Positions 8,356 through 16,599 of a DNA stretch of 64,000 bases are shown here, piece by piece (positions within the stretch are counted from its first letter, which is position 1; the number at the start of each line of letters is the position of its first letter). The DNA is taken from NCBI RefSeq assembly GCF_009602435.1, contig NZ_VZDQ01000011.1, positions 372,001 to 436,000 of the forward strand, read 5' to 3'. The position numbers and the translations under genes were made by a program. The stretch is from Sediminibacillus terrae. GTDB lineage: Bacteria > Bacillota > Bacilli > Bacillales > Amphibacillaceae. The notes below the pieces were generated by a model. It saw only the letters and a list, made by a program, of their open reading frames with translations, was not told where the DNA came from and ran no database searches.

Positions 8356-9051
8356 ATGGATACAATGGAACTAATACTTCGGATTTCCATCGGCTTTTTG
8401 GTTCTGTTTGTCATGACTAGAGTGATGGGCAGAAAAGAAATCAGCCAGATGACCTTCTTCAATTTTGTTTCGGCCATCGCAGTCGGTTCCATAACGGCGA
8501 ATCTTGTCGCTAATCAAAACTTCAGCGTTCGGAACGGCGTTATAGCTTTAGTAGGCTGGACGGCCTATACGCTGGTGATGGATATGATCGATATCAAGTC
8601 AAAAAAAGCCAGAAAAGTAGTAACCGGCAGTCCGATCACTGTCGTCAAAGAGGGAAAAATCATCGAAGATGCCATGCAACAAAGCAGACTGGACCTGGAT
8701 TCATTAAAAGCGATGCTAAGACAGAAAAATGTATTTTCTTTAAAGGACGTCGACTATGCCATCTTTGAAACAAACGGAAAACTTTCTGTCATGAAAAAAC
8801 AAGACAAACAATCCGTAAACAAAAAAGATATGAACGTTGGCAGTCAACAAACCACTTATCCCATGGCTACTGAAGTTGTTACAGACGGAAGAATTCTTTC
8901 CAATAACCTGTCTAAGCTGAATTTGGACAACAAATGGCTGGAGCAGCAGCTTCAGCAGGCCGGCGTCGATTCTGTCGAAGATGTCTTTTATGCCGAGGTG
9001 CAACAGGATGGAACACTCTTTATTGACAGTAAAGATAACTTATTGCATTAA
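8356..9051 (+). CDS. DUF421 membrane protein (YetF/YkjA-like)
   Basis: A 231-residue protein: three hydrophobic segments in residues 1-85 (MDTMELILRISIGFLVLFVMTRVMGRKE, then SAIAVGSITANLV) followed by a soluble domain. The typical DUF421 core is seen as GSPITVVKEGKI and LDLDSLKAMLRQKNVFSLKDVDYAIFETNGKLSVMKK. In spore formers this family includes B. subtilis YetF, YkjA and SpoVAE-like spore membrane proteins. ATG 8356 follows AAAAAGG; a TTG at 8350 is an alternative. Single gene, convergent with queE. Confidence 0.85.
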   Translation: MDTMELILRISIGFLVLFVMTRVMGRKEISQMTFFNFVSAIAVGSITANLVANQNFSVRNGVIALVGWTAYTLVMDMIDIKSKKARKVVTGSPITVVKEGKIIEDAMQQSRLDLDSLKAMLRQKNVFSLKDVDYAIFETNGKLSVMKKQDKQSVNKKDMNVGSQQTTYPMATEVVTDGRILSNNLSKLNLDNKWLEQQLQQAGVDSVEDVFYAEVQQDGTLFIDSKDNLLH

Positions 9052-9096
9052 AAAAAACAAGAACCGCTTCATGAGAGGTATACTAAAGCGGTTCTT
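9051..9096 (-). terminator. terminator of the queCDE operon
   Basis: AAGAACCGCTT (9059-9069) pairs with AAGCGGTTCTT (9086-9096); leftward it is followed by a run of T residues (A tract 9051-9057). It may act for the DUF421 gene as well. Confidence 0.85.
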
Positions 9097-9112
9097 GCAA
9101 GTTATGAACATT

Positions 9113-9841
9113 TTATACGCCGCGCTTGTTTCCCCACACAAGGGCATGCACCTGCGGAAGTACACGAACCCGGTTAAGTGTTTCTGATTGCATGACCCGG
9201 TCGATCAACCACTCATACTTTTCCAGCAGTTTACTCGTCAGGCATGAAGGATCTGTTTCCGCTAAGTCGTCGTTGCCGACTTGCAGATAGAAGACTGTTT
9301 GTGGGTACCGTTGATGTACTTTTGAAGCATAATGCAAATCCGCCTCATCAAAAACAACCACTTTCAAACTGGCATGGGGAGACCTCCCATTGTCAGCCAG
9401 CTTGCTCAAAATGTTGTCGAGCGTTTGCCAGTTCGTTTTCATCCCGGAACTGGGCGGTTTAGGAGAGATGGTCAAATCATCTATATCGATAAACCAATCC
9501 TGCCAGCGACTGCCCTGTGTTTCCAGAGCAACTTCCACCTCTTTGCCATGCAGCATATCAATCAGTTCTCCAAGATGCTGCAACAATGCCGGGTTTCCTC
9601 CAGAAATCGTCACATGGTCAAACCTGCTGCCGCCAGTTGCCTTCAGTTCTTCGATAATGTCGCCAGCCGTCATTAACCTGATATCATCCTTGGCGCTTCC
9701 GTCCCATGTAAAAGCTGAATCACACCAGGAACAACCGTAATCACATCCTGCTGTTCTAACAAACATCGTTTTTCTGCCGACCACCATTCCCTCCCCTTGG
9801 ATGGTAGGACCGAAAATCTCCAAAACAGGGAACTTATTCAC
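9113..9841 (-). CDS. queE: 7-carboxy-7-deazaguanine synthase
   Basis: A 242-residue radical SAM enzyme that converts 6-carboxytetrahydropterin to 7-carboxy-7-deazaguanine in preQ0/queuosine synthesis. It begins with the QueE signature PVLEIFGPTIQGEGMV, holds the CX3CX2C cluster motif CDYGCSWCDS and the SAM-binding HVTISGGNPAL, and ends WGNKRGV. Starting at GTG 9841, after AAGGGAG, gives a length like that of B. subtilis QueE (243 aa); a longer frame would add an unrelated leader. The gene overlaps the end of queD. Confidence 0.96.
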   Translation of the reverse strand: MNKFPVLEIFGPTIQGEGMVVGRKTMFVRTAGCDYGCSWCDSAFTWDGSAKDDIRLMTAGDIIEELKATGGSRFDHVTISGGNPALLQHLGELIDMLHGKEVEVALETQGSRWQDWFIDIDDLTISPKPPSSGMKTNWQTLDNILSKLADNGRSPHASLKVVVFDEADLHYASKVHQRYPQTVFYLQVGNDDLAETDPSCLTSKLLEKYEWLIDRVMQSETLNRVRVLPQVHALVWGNKRGV

Positions 9842-10310
9842 TATCCATCCACTCCCTTCGCGCTTCGGCAAAGCTTGTGGGAGTTTCATACAATTTAACA
9901 TACTCGAGCCGAAGACTTACGTTTTCATGCCTGGTCAAACCTGCTTCCATTTGCCGGTAAATCCAGACCACCATATTCTCTGCTGTCGTATTCATTGCCG
10001 GCAGCATCTCATTTAAATACCGATGGTCCAAATAAACTTCTATTTTTTCTTTCCATATGTTTTTTATATCTCCAAAATCGAGGACGAGCCCGATATCATC
10101 GGTATAGCCGCTGATACCGAAAATGACTCGATAAGTATGACCGTGCAGATTTTTACACTTTCCCTCATAGCAATGTAAATGGTGAGCAGCATCGAAAGTG
10201 AACTCCTTGCTTACCAGCACCCGTTTCCGGTGGTACTTCAACTGTTCTTTTTTTATATCTTCACCAAGCTTCTCCAACTTCTCTACGATGGTGAAACCGA
10301 AACCCTCCAT
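9834..10310 (-). CDS. queD: 6-carboxytetrahydropterin synthase
   Basis: A 158-residue enzyme of the PTPS/QueD family, converting dihydroneopterin triphosphate to 6-carboxytetrahydropterin. The zinc ligands are visible in FTFDAAHHL and NLHGHTYRV, the catalytic Cys region is CYEGKCKNLHGH, and the DFGDIKNIW and PTAEN-like (NTTAENMVVWI) motifs follow. The ATG overlaps the queC stop codon (TAATG), so translation is probably coupled. It carries about 30 extra N-terminal residues before the conserved core compared with short QueD proteins. Confidence 0.95.
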   Translation of the reverse strand: MEGFGFTIVEKLEKLGEDIKKEQLKYHRKRVLVSKEFTFDAAHHLHCYEGKCKNLHGHTYRVIFGISGYTDDIGLVLDFGDIKNIWKEKIEVYLDHRYLNEMLPAMNTTAENMVVWIYRQMEAGLTRHENVSLRLEYVKLYETPTSFAEARREWMDSE

Positions 10311-10975
10311 TACTCCAGTGCCCCTTCCCGCTTCGCTATGTAAGAATCCAACCCGGCACGGCGCAGCTTGCAGGCCGGGCATTCTCCGCAGCCATCCGCC
10401 CGTATGCCGTGGTAACAGGTCAAGGTGTTTTTCCGGATATACTCAAACGCGCCAAGCTTATCGGCAAGCTCCCACGTTTCTGCTTTGTCCAGCCACATCA
10501 AGGGGGTGTGTATGACAAACTGGTCATCCATCGACAAATTAAGGGTGACATTAAGTGATTTGACGAACACATCCCTGCAGTCTGGATAGCCGCTGAAGTC
10601 CGTTTCGCATACCCCTGTCACAACATGCTTAGCGCCAACTTGTTTAGCCATGATCGCAGCAAACGACAAGAACAACAGGTTACGACCGGGTACAAATGTT
10701 GACGGCAGTCCACCCTCTTCTGCTTCTGTCACATCGATCTCTGCTCTTGTCAGCGCATTAGGGGCAAGCTGATTCAATAAAGCCATGTCCAGAACCGTAT
10801 GCTTGATACCAAGATCAGAAGCAATATCTCTGGCAATCTCGATTTCTTCGTGATGTCGTTGATTGTAGTCAAACGTCACCGTTTCTACCTCATCAAACCT
10901 TTCCCTTGCCCAAAATAAACATGTGGTACTGTCCTGACCACCGCTGAACACAACTACCGCTTTGTTTTTTCCCAT
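10310..10975 (-). CDS. queC: 7-cyano-7-deazaguanine (preQ0) synthase
   Basis: A 221-residue ATP-dependent enzyme turning 7-carboxy-7-deazaguanine into preQ0. The N-terminal PP-loop [16 protein letters not shown] and the zinc motif [14 protein letters not shown] near the C terminus are intact, with [11 protein letters not shown] and [12 protein letters not shown] in between. It is the first gene of queC-queD-queE and follows a preQ1 riboswitch. queF, which follows queE in B. subtilis, is not here. Confidence 0.96.
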   Translation of the reverse strand: MGKNKAVVVFSGGQDSTTCLFWARERFDEVETVTFDYNQRHHEEIEIARDIASDLGIKHTVLDMALLNQLAPNALTRAEIDVTEAEEGGLPSTFVPGRNLLFLSFAAIMAKQVGAKHVVTGVCETDFSGYPDCRDVFVKSLNVTLNLSMDDQFVIHTPLMWLDKAETWELADKLGAFEYIRKNTLTCYHGIRADGCGECPACKLRRAGLDSYIAKREGALE

Positions 10976-11100
10976 AAAAAAATTCCCCTTTCCGAATTGA
11001 AACGAGAATCCTATCTACACATTGAGTTGAATCGTTCCCTGTCAAGGAATACGGAAATGCAGGCATCCCCGCCCTTTCAGGTAAGCAAAAAACGAACATA

Positions 11101-11128
11101 AAAAAAACTATACCTAAGAAAGTATAGT
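11101..11128 (-). terminator. riboswitch-controlled terminator before queC
   Basis: On the minus strand ACTATAC and GTATAGT form a stem followed by seven or more T residues. The segment CTAAG just past the aptamer can pair with CTTAG in the loop, giving an alternative antiterminator fold. Confidence 0.85.
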
Positions 11129-11134
11129 CATTCC

Positions 11135-11169
11135 TTAGTTTTTTATAGAGGGTGTAGCTAGAACCTCTT
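11135..11169 (-). ncRNA. preQ1-I riboswitch aptamer
   Basis: The minus strand reads AGAGGTTCTAGCTACACCCT followed by CTATAAAAAACTAA. This is the classic class I preQ1 aptamer: stem AGAGG/CCTCT, the TTCTAGCTACA loop and the A-rich tail that folds back as a pseudoknot. It is essentially identical to the B. subtilis queC leader aptamer. It should end transcription of queCDE when preQ1 is plentiful. Confidence 0.96.
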
Positions 11170-11188
11170 ATTATTTAGTTGCCTCCTC

Positions 11189-11216
11189 ATCATAACACGC
11201 TTAGTGTAAAACAAAA
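11189..11216 (-). promoter_or_regulatory. queC operon promoter
   Basis: TATGAT (11189-11194) with TTTTGT (11211-11216) at 16 nt spacing on the minus strand, ending about 20 nt before the riboswitch. The -35 is weak. Confidence 0.5.
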
Positions 11217-11287
11217 AGCAACTTTTTGATTACGAAATTGGCAGAAAAATGTACAATAGAAAACAGGAAATAAAGGAGTCGGTGACA

Positions 11288-12040
11288 ATGAAATTAACCA
11301 ATTCGACCCAGTTTATTAAATCTGTTACATGGAATGGCGAAAGGATTCCCGCCACCAATAGATTTCCTTTTCATTTACCTGCTATCCGTTCCCTGGAAGA
11401 AGTCGGTTTTCATCCAGCGATCACCTTCTTGGTAGGAGAAAACGGTATGGGTAAATCAACCTTATTGGAAGCTGTAGCAATAGCATATGGATTTAATCCT
11501 GAAGGTGGCACCCTTCATTTCAACTTTTCCAGCTATGATTCCCATTCTGAACTTGATCGCTATATCCGATTGGTAAAAGGAGTAAAGCGGCCAACTGACA
11601 GTTTTTTCTTCCGTGCAGAAACGTTCTATAATGTTGCGAGCAATATTGAAGAAATGGACAAAGGACCGGGAGGAGGAAAAGTCATTGATGGATTTGGCGG
11701 TCGTTCCCTGCATAAGCAGTCTCATGGCGAGTCCTTTTTTGCAGCATTCCTTCACCGTTTCCGCGGAAACGGCTTGTATATTCTAGATGAGCCGGAGGCT
11801 GCGCTGTCACCATTACGACAGATGTCCATGCTCGCTCGTATTCATGAGTTAATCGAACAGGGTTCACAATTTATCATTTCCACGCATTCTCCGATATTGA
11901 TGGCCTATCCCGGGGCGAAAATCCTTCAATTAAGCGAATCGGGAATGGAAGACATTGGTTTGGAGGACACCAGCCATTATACAATCATGAAACAGTTTTT
12001 TGAGGATAAAGACCGGCTCTTGCATCATTTATTCAAGTAA
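11288..12040 (+). CDS. stand-alone ABC-type AAA ATPase (COG3910-like)
   Basis: A 250-residue single-domain ATPase. Walker A is FLVGENGMGKSTLLEA (around residue 50), the family-typical SHGESFFAAF signature follows, Walker B is GLYILDEPEAALS, and the H-loop is FIISTHSPILMAYPGA. It has no membrane domain and no long coiled coil, as in the COG3910 predicted ATPases related to SMC/RecF heads. The function is unknown. ATG 11288 follows AAAGGAG; a longer frame from 11249 lacks a site. It is transcribed away from the queC promoter. Confidence 0.85.
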   Translation: MKLTNSTQFIKSVTWNGERIPATNRFPFHLPAIRSLEEVGFHPAITFLVGENGMGKSTLLEAVAIAYGFNPEGGTLHFNFSSYDSHSELDRYIRLVKGVKRPTDSFFFRAETFYNVASNIEEMDKGPGGGKVIDGFGGRSLHKQSHGESFFAAFLHRFRGNGLYILDEPEAALSPLRQMSMLARIHELIEQGSQFIISTHSPILMAYPGAKILQLSESGMEDIGLEDTSHYTIMKQFFEDKDRLLHHLFK

Positions 12041-12121
12041 TCTGGATAACGAGCGGGGAAAATGAATAACTTGACAGATGAAGCGAAAAATAAAGCAAAA
12101 GATGATTGGAGTTGAAAAACC

Positions 12122-12436
12122 ATGTTGCAAAAACAAGCCGTAAACGTTTCCCTTGCATTTGCTGTCATTTTCCTAACGTTCCCTATGATTGCACTCTCCC
12201 AACCCGAATACGCCCAGTGGGGAAATATTGCCTTAGAAGATGCTAAAGCACAGTATCCAGATTATAATGCAACTGATTATGCCTATCAGGGAAAAGTTTT
12301 TATTTCTGATGAAAGGGAGCAATTTAACTTTCTTATTACACTTGAAGGGGAAGAAACCAAAGAAGTACGTGTTTATGTCCTGGTAAATCCCAAAACTGAG
12401 CAATTGATTGATGTTTACTTCGATGAGATTGAATAA
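12122..12436 (+). CDS. secreted DUF3889 family protein
   Basis: A 104-residue exported protein. An N-terminal hydrophobic segment (residues 8-25) ends at ALSQP, a plausible signal peptidase site. The mature part (YAQWGNIALEDAKAQYPDYNATDY, then VYVLVNPKTEQLIDVYFDE) looks like the small PepSY-like DUF3889 proteins of Bacillus. TTGGAG stands 8 nt before the ATG. Function unknown. Confidence 0.7.
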   Translation: MLQKQAVNVSLAFAVIFLTFPMIALSQPEYAQWGNIALEDAKAQYPDYNATDYAYQGKVFISDEREQFNFLITLEGEETKEVRVYVLVNPKTEQLIDVYFDEIE

Positions 12437-12575
12437 ATCCGGTCCATGTTTTTATTATGAAAACTTCGGGTTGGAAAATGTACCTGTTCGGAACAATCAT
12501 CACTCTTTCATGGCTTCCATCAGTTTGCTTCAAGAGAATAGAAGAGCCTGGGACAAAAGCATCGTGACTAAAATG

Positions 12576-12610
12576 AAAACCGAACGATCCATCATTCGTT
12601 CGGTTTTTTT
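12576..12610 (+). terminator. family-B hairpin terminator after the DUF3889 gene
   Basis: AAAACCGAACGA pairs with TCGTTCGGTTTT and is followed by a T run. Its stem is shared with terminators elsewhere in the window. It is about 140 nt past the stop codon. Confidence 0.7.
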
Positions 12611-12665
12611 GATGAGCAAAAAGCAAAACATTCGATGCTATGAAAAGTGCAGTTTTCCATTCCGG

Positions 12666-12775
12666 CAAGGTACTTCGCTTTCCGCGGGCACGGCTTCAGC
12701 TAACTTGGCAAAGAATATCGTTTTGCCAAGTGGATCTTCAGCTCGCGCTCATCCCGCTGGAGTCTACGTACCTTG
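12666..12775 (+). repeat. family-A dispersed repeat, copy 1
   Basis: GC-rich ~105-bp element beginning near GTACTTCGCTTTCCGCGGGC and containing CACGGCTTCAGCTAACTTGG, an internal hairpin around ACTTGGCAAA...TTTTGCCAAGT and GGATCTTCAGCTCGCGCT, ending GGAGTCTACGTACC. Related copies occur at 13046, 24238, 52283, 53124 and 53486. Confidence 0.8.
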
Positions 12776-13045
12776 CCTCCGTTGGATGGAGATACCTTCT
12801 TCTGGTGTGTTTTCCGTTTTGCCTCATACCGTTACGGATAGAAAGCGAAGCCGCATGGATACCAGGAGTACTTCTTTATCTTTATTATGCTATTGTCCCA
12901 TTTCCAAAGAATAAAGGAAACTCCGTGCTTATTTTTTTGTCCTCTTCTCTGTTTAGATACCTATCAGCCAATAGAAGAATACCGTTCTGTTCATCTTGTC
13001 TTGATAAAAGTAGAAATCAGGCCACGAAAACATAGCGAAGGCAAA

Positions 13046-13154
13046 ATACGGAGACTCCAACGGGAACAGCACAAGCTGAAAATCCCGCAAGAAAGCGGTT
13101 GGTGCTTTCTGAGGAAGTTGAAGCCGTGCCCGTGGAACGCGTAGTATCTTGCCG
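13046..13154 (-). repeat. family-A dispersed repeat, copy 2 (inverted)
   Basis: Reverse-oriented relative of copy 1: GGAGACTCCAACGGGAACAG, CACAAGCTGAAAATC and GAAGCCGTGCCCGTGGAACG align with the complement of copy 1. Together the two copies bracket about 490 bp. Confidence 0.75.
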
Positions 13155-13370
13155 TAGCGATTCGAAGCACCCATCAAACAACAGGATATTACAAGAATAC
13201 GCAACTAAAAACCGAAAGAATTTGATTGTTAGTTATAATTTGTTCGGTTTTTGATTTGGTGGCCATGCTTTTGCCCCCGGCCTCTTTTTTTAAACGAGCT
13301 CTTCTATATACATCATGCATAAATGGTACTATTCATGCCATAAAATGTGTTGTGGTAATAGAAAGGACGG

Positions 13371-14657
13371 ATGTATATGGAGATTCATGTGGTCAGGCCG
13401 GGGGACACCCTTTGGTCTATTGCATTTGCTTACCAGACAACCATTGAAGCCATTAGGGAAACGAATGGACTGACGAGTGACCTGTTAATGCCTGGACTTG
13501 CTTTATACGTTCCAGCTCCTGCAGCCTTACCGATACGCTACGTCCGTATTCAACAAGGAGACAGCCTGGCAAAGTTAGCAAGGAAATGGCAGTCTACCAT
13601 TCCAATCCTGCTCCAGTCTAATCCAAATATCTCTCCAACTAATCTACCAATAGGAAATGTACTGGCAATTCCATCTCCAGTTCGTTATCCAATTCGAACG
13701 ATCGGTTTTATCGATGCATTCGACCCTGCATCCATTCCTGCAATATTAGAGGAACCGTCTTCTTCCTTGACGTATGGTGCAGTATTCACATATGCCGCAC
13801 TGCCTGAAGGAGGCTTGTCTGAAGTAGAAGATGAAGAACTGATTGAAGAATTAATTCGCCGTGATATCGATCCATTGATGGTCGTAAGCAACTACGCGGA
13901 AGGAACATTCAGCCCTGAACTAGCGGAAAATGTACTGCAACCAGAAGCCAGGAATAATTTAATCAACAGGATTGTCGAAACAATCGAAGAAAAAGGCTAC
14001 AAAGGAGTCAGCCTTGACTTTGAATTCATCCCGCCTTCTTCACGGGAAGCATTCACTACATTTGCCCGGGAGCTGAAAGCAGCTATCGGAAACCTTCTGC
14101 TACACATCAATGTATTTGCCAAATCAGAAGATATGCCGGATAATCCGTTTTCTGGTGCCTTTGACTACCTGGCGATAGGAACAGCGGCAGATTTGGTAAC
14201 CATACTGACTTATGATTACGGATATACCGAAGGACCACCAGACCCAATTGCGCCTATTGGATGGGTTGAAGATATCGTCCGTTATGCTGCCAGCTTGATT
14301 CCTGAAAGCAAACTTACAATTGCCATTGCTTTGTTTGGCTATGACTGGCCGGGCACCTCCGCTGCGGACACGACCGGGACAGCGACAGCCTTGTCTGCCC
14401 TGGCAGCCCAGCAAAAAGCGCTGGATAATTACACAGTCATTGAGTATGATCAGGAAGCCCAGTCCCCTTATTATACTTACACTTCCAATGGGCAGGAACG
14501 GACTGTCTGGTTTGAAGACGTCCGCAGCATATCGGTCAAATATCAGCTTTTGGAAGCCTATCAATTGGCAGGCGCAGCCTACTGGAGGATAGGCTATGAT
14601 TTCCCGCAAAACTGGGCTTATGTAGAAAAAAACATGGCTGTATTAAAGACTATTTGA
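13371..14657 (+). CDS. LysM-GH18 spore hydrolase, SleL/YaaH-like
   Basis: A 428-residue protein with two N-terminal LysM repeats (residues ~3-47, VVRPGDTLWSIAFAYQTT; ~55-100, VRIQQGDSLAKLARKW) and a glycoside hydrolase family 18 barrel (~108-425). The GH18 catalytic strand is GVSLDFEFIPP with the acid Glu; TYDYGYTEGPPDPIAPI and YGYDWP-like FGYDWPG match SleL/YaaH. These enzymes are spore-associated N-acetylglucosaminidases that degrade cortex fragments during germination. There is no signal peptide, normal for spore-targeted LysM enzymes. GAAAGGA precedes the ATG; an ATG two codons later is possible. The last codons overlap desR tail to tail. Confidence 0.9.
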   Translation: MYMEIHVVRPGDTLWSIAFAYQTTIEAIRETNGLTSDLLMPGLALYVPAPAALPIRYVRIQQGDSLAKLARKWQSTIPILLQSNPNISPTNLPIGNVLAIPSPVRYPIRTIGFIDAFDPASIPAILEEPSSSLTYGAVFTYAALPEGGLSEVEDEELIEELIRRDIDPLMVVSNYAEGTFSPELAENVLQPEARNNLINRIVETIEEKGYKGVSLDFEFIPPSSREAFTTFARELKAAIGNLLLHINVFAKSEDMPDNPFSGAFDYLAIGTAADLVTILTYDYGYTEGPPDPIAPIGWVEDIVRYAASLIPESKLTIAIALFGYDWPGTSAADTTGTATALSALAAQQKALDNYTVIEYDQEAQSPYYTYTSNGQERTVWFEDVRSISVKYQLLEAYQLAGAAYWRIGYDFPQNWAYVEKNMAVLKTI

Positions 14658-15249
14658 ACCAACCCTTTTCCCGAAAACGGGAAATAGCCTCGATTCGATT
14701 GCTGACTTCCAGTTTCTCGAGGATCACGGAAATATAATTACGGACCGTTCCGTTCGTGATAGACAGCTGATTTGCTATTTCTTTGGTATCTTTTCCGTCC
14801 GCCATCAGTTTGATAACCTGTTCTTCCCGATCTGTTAGTGGATTTGCTTCTGCATAGGCGATATCGATTAATTCCGGCGCATACACCTTGCGGCCGTCGA
14901 TAATGACGCGGATGGAATTCGCCAATTCCTCACTCGGGCTGTCTTTTAACAAATAACCATGCACATCCGCTTTTCGTGCCCGTTCAAAGTAACCCGGTCT
15001 GGCAAAGGTCGTTAAGATAATCACTTTGCATGGGTGGGTCTTTAATTCTTCCGCTGCTTCCAAACCACTCTGTACGGGCATTTCGATATCCATAATGCAA
15101 ATTTCAGGCTGATGTTTCCGGACTAGCGAAACGGCTTCTTCTCCATTTTTAGCCATCCCTACCACTTCCATATCTTCTTCCAAATCCAGCAGCGACCCTA
15201 AAGCACCGAGCAGCATTTGTTGGTCTTCGGCAATTACTATTCGAATCAC
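14650..15249 (-). CDS. desR: two-component response regulator DesR
   Basis: A 199-residue NarL/LuxR-type regulator, activator of the fatty acid desaturase gene. The receiver domain has the phosphoacceptor Asp54 in CIMDIEMP, with the acidic pair in IAEDQQ and Lys in LLKDSPSEEL; the C-terminal helix-turn-helix is NPLTDREEQVIKLMADGKDTKEIANQLSI. I start at GTG 15249, 7 nt after GGGAGG, because it gives MIRIVIAEDQQMLLGALGSL, matching DesR in start and length. It lies 20 nt after desK. Confidence 0.95.
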   Translation of the reverse strand: MIRIVIAEDQQMLLGALGSLLDLEEDMEVVGMAKNGEEAVSLVRKHQPEICIMDIEMPVQSGLEAAEELKTHPCKVIILTTFARPGYFERARKADVHGYLLKDSPSEELANSIRVIIDGRKVYAPELIDIAYAEANPLTDREEQVIKLMADGKDTKEIANQLSITNGTVRNYISVILEKLEVSNRIEAISRFREKGWFK

Positions 15250-15269
15250 AGCCATTCCTCCCTTCTCCA

Positions 15270-16382
15270 TTACTGCACAGGATGCGGCACACGTATATGG
15301 ACCGTTGTGCCAGATGTCGACTCAACGTTCAGACTGCCGTTGACAAATTCAAGCCTCTCCCTCATTCCTTTTAATCCATGCCCGCCATAGGACGTAGTAT
15401 CGTTTCCCATACCATGGCCATTGTCTTCCACAATGATGTGCCATCCATTTGGCAACTGTTGTATCATCACTTTACATAATGTCGCCTGGCTGTGCTTCAC
15501 AACATTGGTTACCGCTTCTTTCAAGCTCATGCTTAATACATTTTCCACTAAAAGGGGAATATTGCCTAAATCCGGGCTGATTTCAATATTGAAATCCATA
15601 TGCGCCGCATTTAACAATTGGCGTATGTGTGACACTTCTTCCTGTAAATTGGCCGCCCTCATTCCAGAAACCATTTCTCTAACTTCCTTCAAGGCGGTCC
15701 GCGCTGTTTGATGGATGTCATTTACTTCTTTTTTTGCGGCTGCAGGCTTGGAAGTAATCAATTTTCCCGCTAAATCACTTTTCAAGCCAATCAAGGATAA
15801 CTTCTGTCCCAATGTATCATGCAAGTCACGCGCAATTCGTTGGCGCTCCTCCATGACCATCAGTTGTGAAATTCGTTTATTCGCATCCTCCAGCTGCCCC
15901 TCCAATTTTTCCCTTTTAATTCGATTGTACATGCTGAACGGTAATAAAATCACTCCGACTAAACTGATGACAAGAAAAGGGAGCTGCGAAAAAAATAAAT
16001 CGAAATGTAAGAAAAAGCCGGACATAATCGCTGCGATTGTAGTGGTTAAGTGGATGATATATAGAGTGATGAACCCACCTTTTTGCTGGATATTGCCGAT
16101 AAAAAAGGCTAAAAAAAGAGCGAAATAAACATATCCAAAAAATAAAGTCATCACAATGCTGATAAGCATCTCCACGCTCACCCAAACATAAACCGGCCAC
16201 CCGTTTTTGATAAACGATAACCGATAGGAAAGGAAAAACACCAGGATCATCACAACCCCGGAAATGATTTCCATAAGCCCAGATGAACGGAAAATAAAAT
16301 AAAAAGGCAAAATGCAGAAAATAATCCAGACGTAAGTGCTGAGTCCGGTGTTTTTGGGAATAATGTGGAACCAATTTTGCAT
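15270..16382 (-). CDS. desK: membrane-fluidity sensor histidine kinase DesK
   Basis: A 370-residue HisKA_3-type kinase, the same length as B. subtilis DesK. Residues ~15-150 form about five membrane segments that sense bilayer thickness on cooling. The phosphoacceptor is His188 in RQRIARDLHDTLGQKLSLIGLK, and the ATP-binding region carries NVVKHSQA, EDNGHG and GLKGMRERLEF. GGAGGAGC lies 8 nt before the chosen ATG. It is encoded between des and desR on one strand. Confidence 0.95.
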   Translation of the reverse strand: MQNWFHIIPKNTGLSTYVWIIFCILPFYFIFRSSGLMEIISGVVMILVFFLSYRLSFIKNGWPVYVWVSVEMLISIVMTLFFGYVYFALFLAFFIGNIQQKGGFITLYIIHLTTTIAAIMSGFFLHFDLFFSQLPFLVISLVGVILLPFSMYNRIKREKLEGQLEDANKRISQLMVMEERQRIARDLHDTLGQKLSLIGLKSDLAGKLITSKPAAAKKEVNDIHQTARTALKEVREMVSGMRAANLQEEVSHIRQLLNAAHMDFNIEISPDLGNIPLLVENVLSMSLKEAVTNVVKHSQATLCKVMIQQLPNGWHIIVEDNGHGMGNDTTSYGGHGLKGMRERLEFVNGSLNVESTSGTTVHIRVPHPVQ

Positions 16383-16510
16383 AGAGCTCCTCCTGCTTCT
16401 TTTCATACTGATGCAGCTAAAGAAAGTATAGCAAAAACGCAGACAACCGCCTATTCTTTTTTGCCACCATACATCAATCTAAAGGGAAAGTCGAGATACC
16501 TGGGCCACTA

Positions 16511-16562
16511 AAAAAACCGAACGAGTTCGAATGCTTGGATTCGTATCACCGTTCGGATTTTT
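16511..16562 (-). terminator. family-B hairpin terminator after des
   Basis: ACCGAACG (16516-16523) and CGTTCGG (16550-16556) pair, and the minus strand continues into a T7 run. The loop can form a second small stem. It should separate des from desKR transcripts at least in part. Confidence 0.7.
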
Positions 16563-16599
16563 GCCCGCAATGCTTTTGCCATTCAGTGTGGCCGGGAAA

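Larger units (their letters stand above)
12437..13370. other. 934-bp repeat-rich spacer
   Basis: No coding sequence is convincing here; the open frames run through repeats. It holds, in order, a family-B hairpin (12576-12610), a family-A repeat (12666-12775), about 270 bp with no recognised features, an inverted family-A copy (13046-13154) and a degenerate family-B hairpin (about 13206-13257). Confidence 0.7.

Noticed and set aside
12062-12115. 17-codon frame MNNLTDEAKNKAKDDWS before the DUF3889 gene
   Set aside because: It looks like a scrap of a CsbD-type sequence but is too short to support as a gene.
12408-13144. Overlapping plus-strand open frames of 85-168 codons
   Set aside because: They run through hairpins and family-A repeats, lack ribosome binding sites and have the composition of repeats.
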